Of a stretch of 64,000 nucleotides of DNA, positions 19,548-28,845 are shown in pieces. The stretch spans positions 62,001-126,000 of the forward strand of contig NZ_CANLYD010000010.1 of the NCBI RefSeq assembly GCF_947495315.1, written 5' to 3'. The notes below the pieces were generated by a model, which saw only the letters and a list, made by a program, of their open reading frames with translations, did not search any database and was not told where the DNA came from. A program made the translations under genes and the position numbers. Position 1 is the first letter of the stretch; each line of letters begins with the position of its first letter. The stretch comes from an uncultured Aquimarina sp. GTDB lineage: Bacteria; Bacteroidota; Bacteroidia; Flavobacteriales; Flavobacteriaceae.

Positions 19548-21014
19548 TTAGTATCCTGGATTTTGTTCCCATCTATTTCCAGCCAACTGAATCTCTATCA
19601 ATGGTATAGGAAACAATTCGTGTTTTCCTGTTACAAAGCCATCTATCTCTGTTGCAGCTCTTCCCGTTCTTACTAAATCGAAAAAGTGATGTCCTTCTCC
19701 AACCAGCTCTACTCTTCGTTCTTGGTATATAGCATCTGTCAAGGCAGTTCCTGTAGCTGTTACATCCGGTAATTGAGCTCTAGTTCTCACTCTATTGAGA
19801 TAGGTTAATGCTTGTCCATCATTACTTGGTGATTTTCTATTATGTGCTTCTGCAGCCATTAATAGAACATCAGCAAATCTGATTGCTCTATAATTATTTG
19901 GGTTTGTAAGATTGGCATCTCCAGTATTAAGATCTCCCTGACGAGCAATATACTTTCTATTAAAATATCCTGTATGCTCAAAACCTGTAGAAAAAGTGGC
20001 ACCTTGATCCGCTGCCCAGACATTAATATCTAAAATAGCAACATCCAGCCTAATATCACCTGTTTCAAACGCATCTACAACTTCTTGTGTAGGAACATTA
20101 AAACTAAAACCTGATTCAAATAGTGGTCCTGAGTAATTTCTAATTCCATTAAAACCAACTGCTACATTACCTTCACTACATTGTAAACAATCGAAACCTG
20201 CTCCTTCTTCATCTGTATACTGTACTTCGAAAACAGATTCTATATTATTTTCTCCTTCTTGTTCGAAAATAGATTCATAGTCTGTTACCAAATCATAAGG
20301 TCCCGTAATTACTTGATCTAAAACTATCGCAGCTTCAGAAAATTTATTCTGGAACAAATATACTTTACCAAGTAAAGCTCTGGCAGCTCCCTGGGTTATG
20401 CGGCCCGTTTCTGCTTGTATTGCTGGTAAATTATCTGCTGCAAACTGTAAATCTTCCTCTATGAGTGCATACACATCTTCTTTTGGAGCTCTATCAAAAT
20501 CTGTTTCTTCTCCAAAAAGAATTCTTCTATCTATTGCTAGCGGTACATCTCCGAACCATTTTACTAGCTCAAAATAATAATAGGCTCTAAGAAATCGTGT
20601 CTGAGCAATTACTTCTTCCTTACCAGCAAAATCAGTTTTATCCTGAAATTCCATTATATAATTAGCTCTATTCACGCCCGCATACATCCAACTCCATATA
20701 TCTCTGAGTTGTGCATTAACGGGTGTATGAACCATGTCATCTATTTCTTGTATCCCAGGTGAATCCGATGCACTTTCTCCTCCTGCTAATGTATTATCAG
20801 AAGCTATTTCTCCTAACATTACATTTAGATAAGTGGATTGTAGTAAATCGTATGCCCCTATCAAAGCACTTTGATAATCTTCTTCACTATTAAAAAAGTT
20901 TTCTGAGTTTTCTACTACTGGATCTACGTCAACAAAATCGTCACTACAAGAGGTCATTAAAGTCAATAGCACAATAAAAGCTGCTGATTTGAGGTTATAT
21001 TTTACCTTTTTCAT
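19548..21014 (-). CDS. susD: SusD/RagB-like nutrient-binding outer-membrane lipoprotein
   Basis: Surface lid of the SusCD import complex. The frame can open at a TTG at 21023, overlapping the susC stop, but the ATG at 21014 gives a normal lipoprotein signal (MKKVKYNLK to MTSCSDDF) and is preferred; 488 residues. Typical SusD features include the helical TPR-like core (RFLRAYYYFELVKWFGDVPL near 150), the SusD-like N-terminal part and the C-terminal RagB/SusD domain with RFADVLLMAAEA near 385 and ERRVELVGEGHHFFDLVRTG near 440. It starts 5 bases after the susC stop, so the two are co-translated from one message. Confidence 0.96.
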   Translation of the reverse strand: MKKVKYNLKSAAFIVLLTLMTSCSDDFVDVDPVVENSENFFNSEEDYQSALIGAYDLLQSTYLNVMLGEIASDNTLAGGESASDSPGIQEIDDMVHTPVNAQLRDIWSWMYAGVNRANYIMEFQDKTDFAGKEEVIAQTRFLRAYYYFELVKWFGDVPLAIDRRILFGEETDFDRAPKEDVYALIEEDLQFAADNLPAIQAETGRITQGAARALLGKVYLFQNKFSEAAIVLDQVITGPYDLVTDYESIFEQEGENNIESVFEVQYTDEEGAGFDCLQCSEGNVAVGFNGIRNYSGPLFESGFSFNVPTQEVVDAFETGDIRLDVAILDINVWAADQGATFSTGFEHTGYFNRKYIARQGDLNTGDANLTNPNNYRAIRFADVLLMAAEAHNRKSPSNDGQALTYLNRVRTRAQLPDVTATGTALTDAIYQERRVELVGEGHHFFDLVRTGRAATEIDGFVTGKHELFPIPLIEIQLAGNRWEQNPGY

Positions 21015-21019
21015 ATTGA

Positions 21020-24000
21020 TCAAAATTTAAGATTAACACCTAATAAATATGTTCTTGGCACAGGATAAAACCCTTGATCAATACCTGCTCCAATCGGACT
21101 TGCGGTGCTGGGATCTGGATTTGATTGATACGCTGAGGGATCATACCCATTATATTTTGTAAATGTATATAGGTTATTAACTGATGCGTAGATTCTAAAT
21201 TTATCTATACCGATAGGTTTCATAAATGTATCTAAAAACGTATATCCTAGTTGTATATTCTGGATTCTTACATAGGACCCATCTTCTACATAGAAACTAG
21301 AAAACAAACTATTAGAGTTAGCAGCTGTTGTCACTCTATGAAAAGAATCGGTAGAGCCTTCCCCTGTCCATCGTCCTAAAAATCCATTTCTTCTATTCAC
21401 CAATGGTTGATTACGTTCATAGTTTCTTACCATATCATTTCCCACGGAGGCAAATGCATAAGCGGTAAAATCAAAGTTTTTATAGTTTAAACCAATATTC
21501 AATCCCATTGTAGCATCTGGAATAGGATTTCCGATATCTGTTCTGTCATCAGAATCTATTTCTCCATCTCCATTTAGATCTACATATCTCAGGTCTCCCG
21601 GAGCAGCATTGACTTGCGTAGCGTGTGCATCTACCTCTGCCTGATTCTGAAAAATTCCATTTGTCTGTAACCCATAAAAGTATCCTATCGGCTTACCTGC
21701 CTCCATCCTAGAAGGTTCGTCTTGACCTACTCCAAATGAACCGCCGACAATAAAGTCATTGTCACTATTAACAGATATTACTTCGTTTTCTAAAAGAGTA
21801 ACGTTGTAACTAATATTGAATTTAAAATTTTCTGACAACTGATCGCTATAAGCAATTTTAAACTCATACCCCTCATTTTCTACAATACCTGCATTGATTG
21901 TAGGTGGTGATGATCCTGGTGCAGCAACCCCAAGAATACCTGAAACGGGTGCTACAACTAATAAATCTTCTGTGCGCTTTTTAAAATAGTCAAATGTAAT
22001 ATCAATTTTATTATTTAATAATCTTGTATCCAACCCTATATCAAGGGTTTTTTGACGTTCCCATTTTATTTCTGGATTAGAAAGTGCTCCAATAGCCGGT
22101 GCATCATCGATTAATTCATCATTTATTACATAGGCTCCTTCTCCATCCAATAATGATACAAATTGAAAATCTCTAATTCTATCGTTACCGATCACACCGT
22201 AACTAGCTCTAAGTTTTAGGAAATTTAACCAACTACTATCACTTAAAAAAGATTCATCAGAAACGACCCAACCCACCGATGCAGATGGAAAATATCCAAA
22301 TCTATTTTTAGGTCCAAACTTTGTTGACCCATCTCTTCTTATCACAGCAGATAATAAATATTTACCCTTATAATTATATTGTAATCTTGAGAAATAAGAT
22401 AACAACCTAGAATCAAAAGTTTTAGCTTGATTGATAAGATTATCCCTAATATCAGATGCGAGTGAAAGATCTGCGTTAGCAAAGGAATTGTCTATAATGT
22501 CAAATCCTGTAAAATTGCTAAATGATCCTGTTGTTTTGAATACTGACATTCCTAAAAGTACTTTTAGATCATGATCATCTGCAAACATCTTTTCGTATGT
22601 TAAGAAATTATCCCAGGTATAATCTCTAAAGAAATCTTTGGTTTCGGTAACGCTACTTCTGTCTACATTAAATACTTTTCCTGATCCATAAAATACCTCA
22701 GGAGAAAATGTTTTACCATCTACTTCAGAATAGTTAAACTGATATCTAGATTCTACAGTAAAATTGGTTAAGAAATTATACTTTAAAGCAAATGTTGCTG
22801 CAATTCTATTGACTCTGGTATCGTTAAACGTATTTTCTATCTGTGCAATCGGGTTAATTACTTCATTACCTAATCCTTCTGCTAGTGTGAAATCTCCATT
22901 TTCATCTCTTATAGATAAGGTAGGCGCCATATTTAATGCATTAAACAATACGGAACCTAATGTGTTTTCTAATAATGTTTTTCTATTGGTCTGTGTGAAA
23001 ATACCAGAAGTTGTAAATTTAAAATTCTTAGCAAAATCCAAACTATAATTTAACCTACCAGTAAAACGCTCGAAATTAGCATCGCTCCCTCCAACAATAC
23101 CATCTTGTGTTAAATAAGAAACTCCTGAAGAATATGTAGAATTCTGGCCACCACCAGAAACATTAAAATTAATATTAGAAATTACGGCTGTTCTAAAAAT
23201 TTCATCTTGCCAATCTGTACCTTCTCCTAATTCGGATAAATTGGCAAACGGAGGAGTACTCCCTCCAGCGGCGAACGACTCATTTATTATAATACCATAT
23301 TCAGTTGCATTAAGGACAGGTAGTCTCCTTGTGGTTTCCTGAAAACCTGTATATGAATCAAATTCGAATTTCAAATCTGTATTCTTAAATCCTGACTTAG
23401 TAGTTATAAGGATAACACCATTTGCTGCTCTTACTCCATAAATACCAGCTGTCGCATCTTTTAACACATTAATACTTTCGATATCATTAGGGTTAATCAC
23501 ACTAAGATCTTCTATTACATTACCATCCACGAGAATTAAAGGCCTACTATCCCCGTTAGTAGATATTCCTCGTATCGATATGGTAGAACTGCTACCAGGA
23601 GCTCCAGATTGCGATGTGATATTTACACCTGCAACTTGTCCTTGTAGCGCTTGCTCTACTCTCACTACATTAAGTTCTTCTATGGTTTCGGATCCTATTA
23701 CAGAAACCGCACCTGTAATTTCTTTTTTGGTTTGTGTCCCATAACCAATTACAATGACCTGTTCTAGTGATTCACTGTCTTCTTCCATGGTAACATTGAT
23801 AACAAAATTTTGTCCAACAGTTATTTCTTGTGTAGTGAACCCTACATAAGAAAATACAACGACACTTCCTACTGCTACATTGTTCAACGTATAATTTCCA
23901 TTAAAATCTGTTACGGCTCCGTTTGTAGTGTTCTTAACGATAACATTAACTCCAGGGAGTTCCAATCCGCTTGCATCCTTTACGCTTCCCCGAATCTGAA

Positions 24001-24061
24001 TTTCTTGTGCATTAATAACTGTACTTAAAAAGACAGCTATTAAGAAATAAGTAATTTTCAT
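21020..24061 (-). CDS. susC: SusC/RagA-like TonB-dependent transporter
   Basis: Outer-membrane barrel that imports oligosaccharides using TonB energy. 1013 residues, normal for the family. Signal peptide 1-18 (ending NAQ), a carboxypeptidase-regulatory-like domain (about 20-105, VKDASGLELPGVNV), a plug domain (about 115-220, with IRGISTNGDSRPLILVDG and LKDATAGIYGVRAANGVI) and a 22-strand-type barrel ending in LGVNLKF. It heads the susC-susD-binding protein-enzyme series and is separated from the regulator gene by 253 bases that hold a direct repeat (24280-24309). Substrate is inferred as beta-1,3-glucan oligosaccharides. Confidence 0.96.
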   Translation of the reverse strand: MKITYFLIAVFLSTVINAQEIQIRGSVKDASGLELPGVNVIVKNTTNGAVTDFNGNYTLNNVAVGSVVVFSYVGFTTQEITVGQNFVINVTMEEDSESLEQVIVIGYGTQTKKEITGAVSVIGSETIEELNVVRVEQALQGQVAGVNITSQSGAPGSSSTISIRGISTNGDSRPLILVDGNVIEDLSVINPNDIESINVLKDATAGIYGVRAANGVILITTKSGFKNTDLKFEFDSYTGFQETTRRLPVLNATEYGIIINESFAAGGSTPPFANLSELGEGTDWQDEIFRTAVISNINFNVSGGGQNSTYSSGVSYLTQDGIVGGSDANFERFTGRLNYSLDFAKNFKFTTSGIFTQTNRKTLLENTLGSVLFNALNMAPTLSIRDENGDFTLAEGLGNEVINPIAQIENTFNDTRVNRIAATFALKYNFLTNFTVESRYQFNYSEVDGKTFSPEVFYGSGKVFNVDRSSVTETKDFFRDYTWDNFLTYEKMFADDHDLKVLLGMSVFKTTGSFSNFTGFDIIDNSFANADLSLASDIRDNLINQAKTFDSRLLSYFSRLQYNYKGKYLLSAVIRRDGSTKFGPKNRFGYFPSASVGWVVSDESFLSDSSWLNFLKLRASYGVIGNDRIRDFQFVSLLDGEGAYVINDELIDDAPAIGALSNPEIKWERQKTLDIGLDTRLLNNKIDITFDYFKKRTEDLLVVAPVSGILGVAAPGSSPPTINAGIVENEGYEFKIAYSDQLSENFKFNISYNVTLLENEVISVNSDNDFIVGGSFGVGQDEPSRMEAGKPIGYFYGLQTNGIFQNQAEVDAHATQVNAAPGDLRYVDLNGDGEIDSDDRTDIGNPIPDATMGLNIGLNYKNFDFTAYAFASVGNDMVRNYERNQPLVNRRNGFLGRWTGEGSTDSFHRVTTAANSNSLFSSFYVEDGSYVRIQNIQLGYTFLDTFMKPIGIDKFRIYASVNNLYTFTKYNGYDPSAYQSNPDPSTASPIGAGIDQGFYPVPRTYLLGVNLKF

Positions 24062-24279
24062 AAATGTTTTAGTTTGATTTACTCAAATTTACCTACGAAC
24101 ATTAAGAAATCGTTAATAACTAACCCCAACAAAAATCCTACAGCATTACATAATAATGAAAAAATTAATAAATTCTTTGCGTAAAACACCAATGAAAACA
24201 GTAAGTACTAGGGATTTACTAACTATTAAAAAAATGTGAAGAAAATGGTATTGTTACCCTACTACAACGTTAGAGTATA

Positions 24280-24309
24280 GGTAATGTAGTGGTGTTTTAA
24301 GGTAATGTA
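24280..24309. promoter_or_regulatory. Direct repeat upstream of susC, candidate operator
   Basis: GGTAATGTA occurs at 24280-24288 and again at 24301-24309, start points 21 bp apart (two helical turns). It lies 219-248 bp upstream of the susC start and just after the regulator gene. This spacing suits a dimeric regulator reading direct repeats. The neighbouring propeller/LuxR regulator is the natural candidate, but nothing in the sequence proves it. Confidence 0.4.
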
Positions 24310-24314
24310 TGGTT

Positions 24315-27116
24315 TTAAATTTCGAGGATGTAGTTTACTAAACTGTCTGAGTGTTCTAATTGTAGCTTTTTTCTTAAACGATAACGTTTTATTTCTACGC
24401 TTTTAACTGAAATATTAACCAATGAAGCAATTTCTTTGGATGATAAATTTAGTCTTAAGTATGTACAAAATCGTAAGTCGTGAGGAGTTAAATTATCGTG
24501 TTTCTCTTTAAGCTTCTTTATAAAGTCCTTATCCACATTATTGAAAGCTTCTTCAAAATGTTTCCAATCATCCTTATTATTTAAGCTTCTATCAATAATT
24601 CGTTCTACATTCTTTACACCATTTCTTTCAAATTCAGATTTTTGAAGCTCTTTTTTTATAGTAGTTAGGATTTCATTCTTCTTAATAATATTCATTGTAG
24701 ACGAAGCAAGTTCACGATTTTTACTATCTATATCCTGAGTCAATTTTTCATTAGTAAGTTTCATTATTTCTCGTTCACTTTCCAGTTCTTTGAGTTCTAA
24801 TTGCTTTTTATTCTCTTCTACTAATTTTTCTCTTTGTTTGGTATAATAGCGTTTATATGCTCTGTGTGTAATTAATAATAGAATTAACAATAAAACAGAA
24901 TAAATTATAATAGCTACTGCCGAAAAATACCAGGGTTTATCGATAATAAACTTATATTCAACAACATTTTTACTTAAAACATTACCCGTTTTTGCTCTAA
25001 CCTTAAACGTATACTCTCCGAATGGCAAGTTTTCAAATACTTTATTGGTTTTGGAAGTCCAGCCACTCCAATCTTCATAAAAACCTTCTAACTTATACTG
25101 AAACTTTGAAATAAGGAATTTATCATATTCGGGGATTGTATACACAAAAGAAATAGTATTTAAATTAGATTTGAATACTGGAGGTAAATCAGAAATTTCA
25201 ACAGGTTTAAACTCTGTAGTTTTTTGTTTTGCTGAAACTTTTTCAAGAATAATTGTATGTTCTTTTGAATTTACTCTAGATAAATCCAAAATCATATATC
25301 CATACGTAGTTCCCAATAAATACTTCTCCTCTTCGAGGTGCATAATGTTTTCGAAACCACTCATTTCTTTTCTTAGCAAATAAGGGATAGGTACTTTTGT
25401 TACTTCTAAATTATCCGAAAATTGGCTTTGAGAAATATAGCCTAATTCTTCATCAGTAAAACTCCAGAGTCCTCCTATATTATCTTTTATGAGCCTTCCA
25501 ACATTTTTTTCTTCAGCCTCAAAAACCTGATTCACCACATTATCTTGATCAAAAGCTTTGTTTTCCTTGTTATAAAAAGATACCCCTTCTTGATGTGCAT
25601 AAAAAAAATCGTTCTTGTATTTTGTTATGCTTGAGTGTTTACCCTTTATGGTTATCGTGTCTTTAACGACTTTTAATACTTTCGAAAATTCATCGTCTAC
25701 CGTAATGCTAAAAAGCCCTTTGTATTCATGATTGACCCATAATTTACCATCATATATTTCCAAATATCGAGCAGAGTAATCAAATCCTACAACTTTTTGT
25801 TTTAACCTCCATTTCCCGTTATTTTTTTCCAGCACGCTCAATCCTTCATAATTGCCTTGTAACAGCCAGTCAGGATGATCTTCAACAGTACGAAAAATCC
25901 AAGTTCCCTGGATCCAACTTATAAGCTCGGATGTATTATTTTCAATTAAAAAAGTACCATCATTATGTCCACAAAACAATTTATTATCATAAGAAAAAAG
26001 ACTCCAAACTTGTCCTTTAGTACCTTCAACAAAACTGAATGGCTCATCTTTATTAATATTTTTGTAAAATACTCCTTGATTTGTTCCCAGATATAAAAAC
26101 CCTTCAAAAACAATTGAGGTATATACGGTACCGATAGTACCTTTATCATCATTAAAACTTTGAACGGGCGATTTTATGTTTACACAATTAATGCCTTTAT
26201 CCAATGCTAACCATATATTACCATCTACATCTTCAAAGGAAGACAAAACCGTATTATTACTTAATCCTTTATTCTGGTTAATTTGATACGTAACCTCTCC
26301 TTTTTCTGAAAGATATAGTAATCCTTTGGAAATAGTTCCTAAAATAAAACTCCCATCCTTAAGTGTGACACTACTATAAATGGTAGAATCGGTTAATAGG
26401 TCATCAGAAAGTGTACCCCATTCGCTAACTTCTCCATTCGAAAACTCAAAGAAACCTTTGGTACTTGTTAAGAATAGAATTCCGTTCTGAGACTTCGAAA
26501 TATTTACTATTTTGTCATTAACTACTTCAGCATCATCTATGACTAATGTCGGGCTTCCTTTTTCAATTTTATAGATTCCATTATTAATATCTTGATAATA
26601 TATCGTTCCTTGAACATTGAATATATTAGTAATGGCTATTTTAGAGTCTATAATTGAGATCTCCTCGTTGTTAACGTTATAAAGATAAATTCTATCAAGA
26701 GACTGAAATAATATCCAATCGTCTTGGTTAACAATATGCCAAAACTGTTCATCTTCGATAAGGGTTTCTGTTATATTTTCGCTTAGTGAAGTATACTCGA
26801 GCTTTCCAAAACCATTTTTTTTCCAATACCCAAAATTCATATAGAATCCCGTATAAATACGTTCTCCAATCACTTTGACCGATCTCATGACGGTTTCATT
26901 AGGAGTTGGGTAAAGTTCCCAATTTGCTCCATTGAACTCTAAAAGTCCTTTGTTATTGGCTACATAAATATATTTATTATCTGCTTGAGAAATTGACCAA
27001 TTTTGGGTTCCTCCTTCATAGTCATCAGGCAAATAGGCTTCTATCGGCGGTAATTCCTGTGCGGCAACTATCGTCGTAAATAGAAAGAATAAAAATGTCT
27101 TTTTAATATATTTCAA
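24315..27116 (-). CDS. Propeller-sensor LuxR-type regulator of the beta-glucan locus
   Basis: 933-residue membrane regulator. Signal peptide 1-19 (ending VAAQ), long periplasmic beta-propeller with two-component-regulator repeats (about 30-640), Y_Y_Y domain (about 655-725, GFYEDWSGWTSKTNKVFENL), one membrane helix (about 738-762), a coiled coil (about 765-850) and a C-terminal LuxR-type HTH (LTPHDLRFCTYLRLNLSSKE and following). Such proteins are thought to sense released sugars in the periplasm and act on DNA without phosphotransfer. Its ATG directly abuts the stop of the symporter gene, so the two are translationally coupled. It lies directly upstream of susC, the usual place for the locus regulator. 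Confidence 0.9.
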   Translation of the reverse strand: MKYIKKTFLFFLFTTIVAAQELPPIEAYLPDDYEGGTQNWSISQADNKYIYVANNKGLLEFNGANWELYPTPNETVMRSVKVIGERIYTGFYMNFGYWKKNGFGKLEYTSLSENITETLIEDEQFWHIVNQDDWILFQSLDRIYLYNVNNEEISIIDSKIAITNIFNVQGTIYYQDINNGIYKIEKGSPTLVIDDAEVVNDKIVNISKSQNGILFLTSTKGFFEFSNGEVSEWGTLSDDLLTDSTIYSSVTLKDGSFILGTISKGLLYLSEKGEVTYQINQNKGLSNNTVLSSFEDVDGNIWLALDKGINCVNIKSPVQSFNDDKGTIGTVYTSIVFEGFLYLGTNQGVFYKNINKDEPFSFVEGTKGQVWSLFSYDNKLFCGHNDGTFLIENNTSELISWIQGTWIFRTVEDHPDWLLQGNYEGLSVLEKNNGKWRLKQKVVGFDYSARYLEIYDGKLWVNHEYKGLFSITVDDEFSKVLKVVKDTITIKGKHSSITKYKNDFFYAHQEGVSFYNKENKAFDQDNVVNQVFEAEEKNVGRLIKDNIGGLWSFTDEELGYISQSQFSDNLEVTKVPIPYLLRKEMSGFENIMHLEEEKYLLGTTYGYMILDLSRVNSKEHTIILEKVSAKQKTTEFKPVEISDLPPVFKSNLNTISFVYTIPEYDKFLISKFQYKLEGFYEDWSGWTSKTNKVFENLPFGEYTFKVRAKTGNVLSKNVVEYKFIIDKPWYFSAVAIIIYSVLLLILLLITHRAYKRYYTKQREKLVEENKKQLELKELESEREIMKLTNEKLTQDIDSKNRELASSTMNIIKKNEILTTIKKELQKSEFERNGVKNVERIIDRSLNNKDDWKHFEEAFNNVDKDFIKKLKEKHDNLTPHDLRFCTYLRLNLSSKEIASLVNISVKSVEIKRYRLRKKLQLEHSDSLVNYILEI

Positions 27117-28697
27117 TTAGTTAAAATAGATATAAGTAGATATCACAATTAAACATACAATTGCTCCAACAATCTTTGTATACTTCCAAGGTGTAATATC
27201 TACTTCTTTTGTATAATGTTGCTCGTATGCTTCTTCCCTTGGATACAATTTACCAATAATTAACATTATAATGATGTTGACCACAAAAAGAATGGCCATT
27301 ACGTGCAGGAAATGAGGAAATTCCCCTTCCATTATGGTAGCGTCCAATACAACATAAATTAAATAAAGTACGGCCCCCGATATTATGGCGATTTTTGCAG
27401 CAATCGCTGGTACTCTTTTGGTGAGATATCCCACAACAATAATCGTCAAAATAGGAATACTATAACATCCATTTACTTTTTGTAGGTAACCAAACAATCC
27501 ATCAGGAGCATTTGCTATAAACGGGGCAACAATCATCGCCAGAATAGCTAACAAAATACCGAAAAGTTTTCCTGCTTTTACTACTTGCTTTTCACTTGCT
27601 TCCTTATTAAAATATTCTTTATAAATATCGATACCAAATAATGTTACTGAACTATTAAGCGCACTATTGAATGAGCTCAAAATAGCCCCAAACAATACGG
27701 CGGCAAAAAACCCAACTAAAGATAGTGGAAGCACTTTACTTACTAACGTTGGATAGGCTTCATCTGCATTTGATAACGAATCTCCGAACATGTGAAATGC
27801 TATGATCCCAGGTAAAACAACGATAATAGGACCTAATATTTTGATAAATGATCCCAATAACAATCCTTTTTGACCCTCTTTCAGATTTTTAGCTCCAAGG
27901 GCTCTTTGGATAATAGCTTGATTTGTTCCCCAATAAAATAGTTGAACTAGCATCATTCCTGTAAAAATCGTTGCAAAAGGGATAGAAGAATCGCTATCTC
28001 CAATAACTTTGAATTTTTCGGGATTTGTAGTCATTAATGTATTTATTCCTTCGGAAATACTCCCGTCTCCTATTTCTAATAAACCAAAAACTGGAATCAT
28101 AATACCACCTATCAATAATCCAACTGCATTGATCGTATCGGATACCGCTACTGCCTTTAATCCTCCGAAAATGGCATAAATAGATCCAATAACACCAATA
28201 CCAATAACACAAATCCATATTGAAGCTCCTTTAGAAACCCCTAATAATTCAGGAACATCAAACATTGTACTGATAGCTAAAGATCCAGAATATAAAACAA
28301 TAGGTAAAAACACTACAACATAACCTGTTAAGAATAATCCAGATGTTATTGCTTTTGTTGTAGTATCATATCTTCTTTCCAAAAACTGAGGCACTGTAGT
28401 GATTCCGCCTTTTAGGTATCTGGGTAATAAGAAAATCGCTGTAACAACCATAGCTATAGCTGCCAAAGTTTCCCAGGCCATTACTAAAATCCCTTCTGAG
28501 TATGCAGATCCATTTAACCCTACAATTTGTTCTGTAGATAAATTAGTCAGTAATAAAGAACCTGCAATTACCACAGCAGTTAAGCTACGGCCACCTAGAA
28601 AATAGCCATCAGAAGACGTTTCGTCTGTTTTTCTGGTAGCAATATATGATATGATAGCAACTAAAAGTGTGAATCCTACAAAAGAAATAATACCCAT
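27117..28697 (-). CDS. Sodium/solute symporter (SSS family), probable sugar transporter
   Basis: 526-residue inner-membrane protein with about 14 predicted helices, of the SSS/SLC5 (SGLT-like) family. The N-terminus (SSDGYFLGGRSL, then LLLTNLSTEQIVGLNGSAY) is typical. Placed first in the minus-strand block with the regulator and ahead of susC, it probably takes up glucose or short glucan released in the periplasm. The exact substrate cannot be read from sequence. An inverted repeat lies 56-87 bases upstream of the start. Confidence 0.9.
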   Translation of the reverse strand: MGIISFVGFTLLVAIISYIATRKTDETSSDGYFLGGRSLTAVVIAGSLLLTNLSTEQIVGLNGSAYSEGILVMAWETLAAIAMVVTAIFLLPRYLKGGITTVPQFLERRYDTTTKAITSGLFLTGYVVVFLPIVLYSGSLAISTMFDVPELLGVSKGASIWICVIGIGVIGSIYAIFGGLKAVAVSDTINAVGLLIGGIMIPVFGLLEIGDGSISEGINTLMTTNPEKFKVIGDSDSSIPFATIFTGMMLVQLFYWGTNQAIIQRALGAKNLKEGQKGLLLGSFIKILGPIIVVLPGIIAFHMFGDSLSNADEAYPTLVSKVLPLSLVGFFAAVLFGAILSSFNSALNSSVTLFGIDIYKEYFNKEASEKQVVKAGKLFGILLAILAMIVAPFIANAPDGLFGYLQKVNGCYSIPILTIIVVGYLTKRVPAIAAKIAIISGAVLYLIYVVLDATIMEGEFPHFLHVMAILFVVNIIIMLIIGKLYPREEAYEQHYTKEVDITPWKYTKIVGAIVCLIVISTYIYFN

Positions 28698-28752
28698 ATT
28701 GAAATTTTAATGATTTGTTAAGAATCATAAAAATATCAGATATTATTGAAGT

Positions 28753-28784
28753 AGTGTTAACAATAATGCCAAAAAATTAACACT
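28753..28784. promoter_or_regulatory. Inverted repeat upstream of the symporter gene
   Basis: AGTGTTAA (28753-28760) and TTAACACT (28777-28784) form an 8-bp perfect inverted repeat with 16 bases between. It lies within the likely promoter region of the symporter-regulator pair, so it is a candidate operator. It could also be chance in AT-rich DNA. Confidence 0.35.
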
Positions 28785-28845
28785 GTATAGATTTTGTATA
28801 GTTACATTTAGAAATAAAGCAATGACAGACAGATGATTGCAAAAA

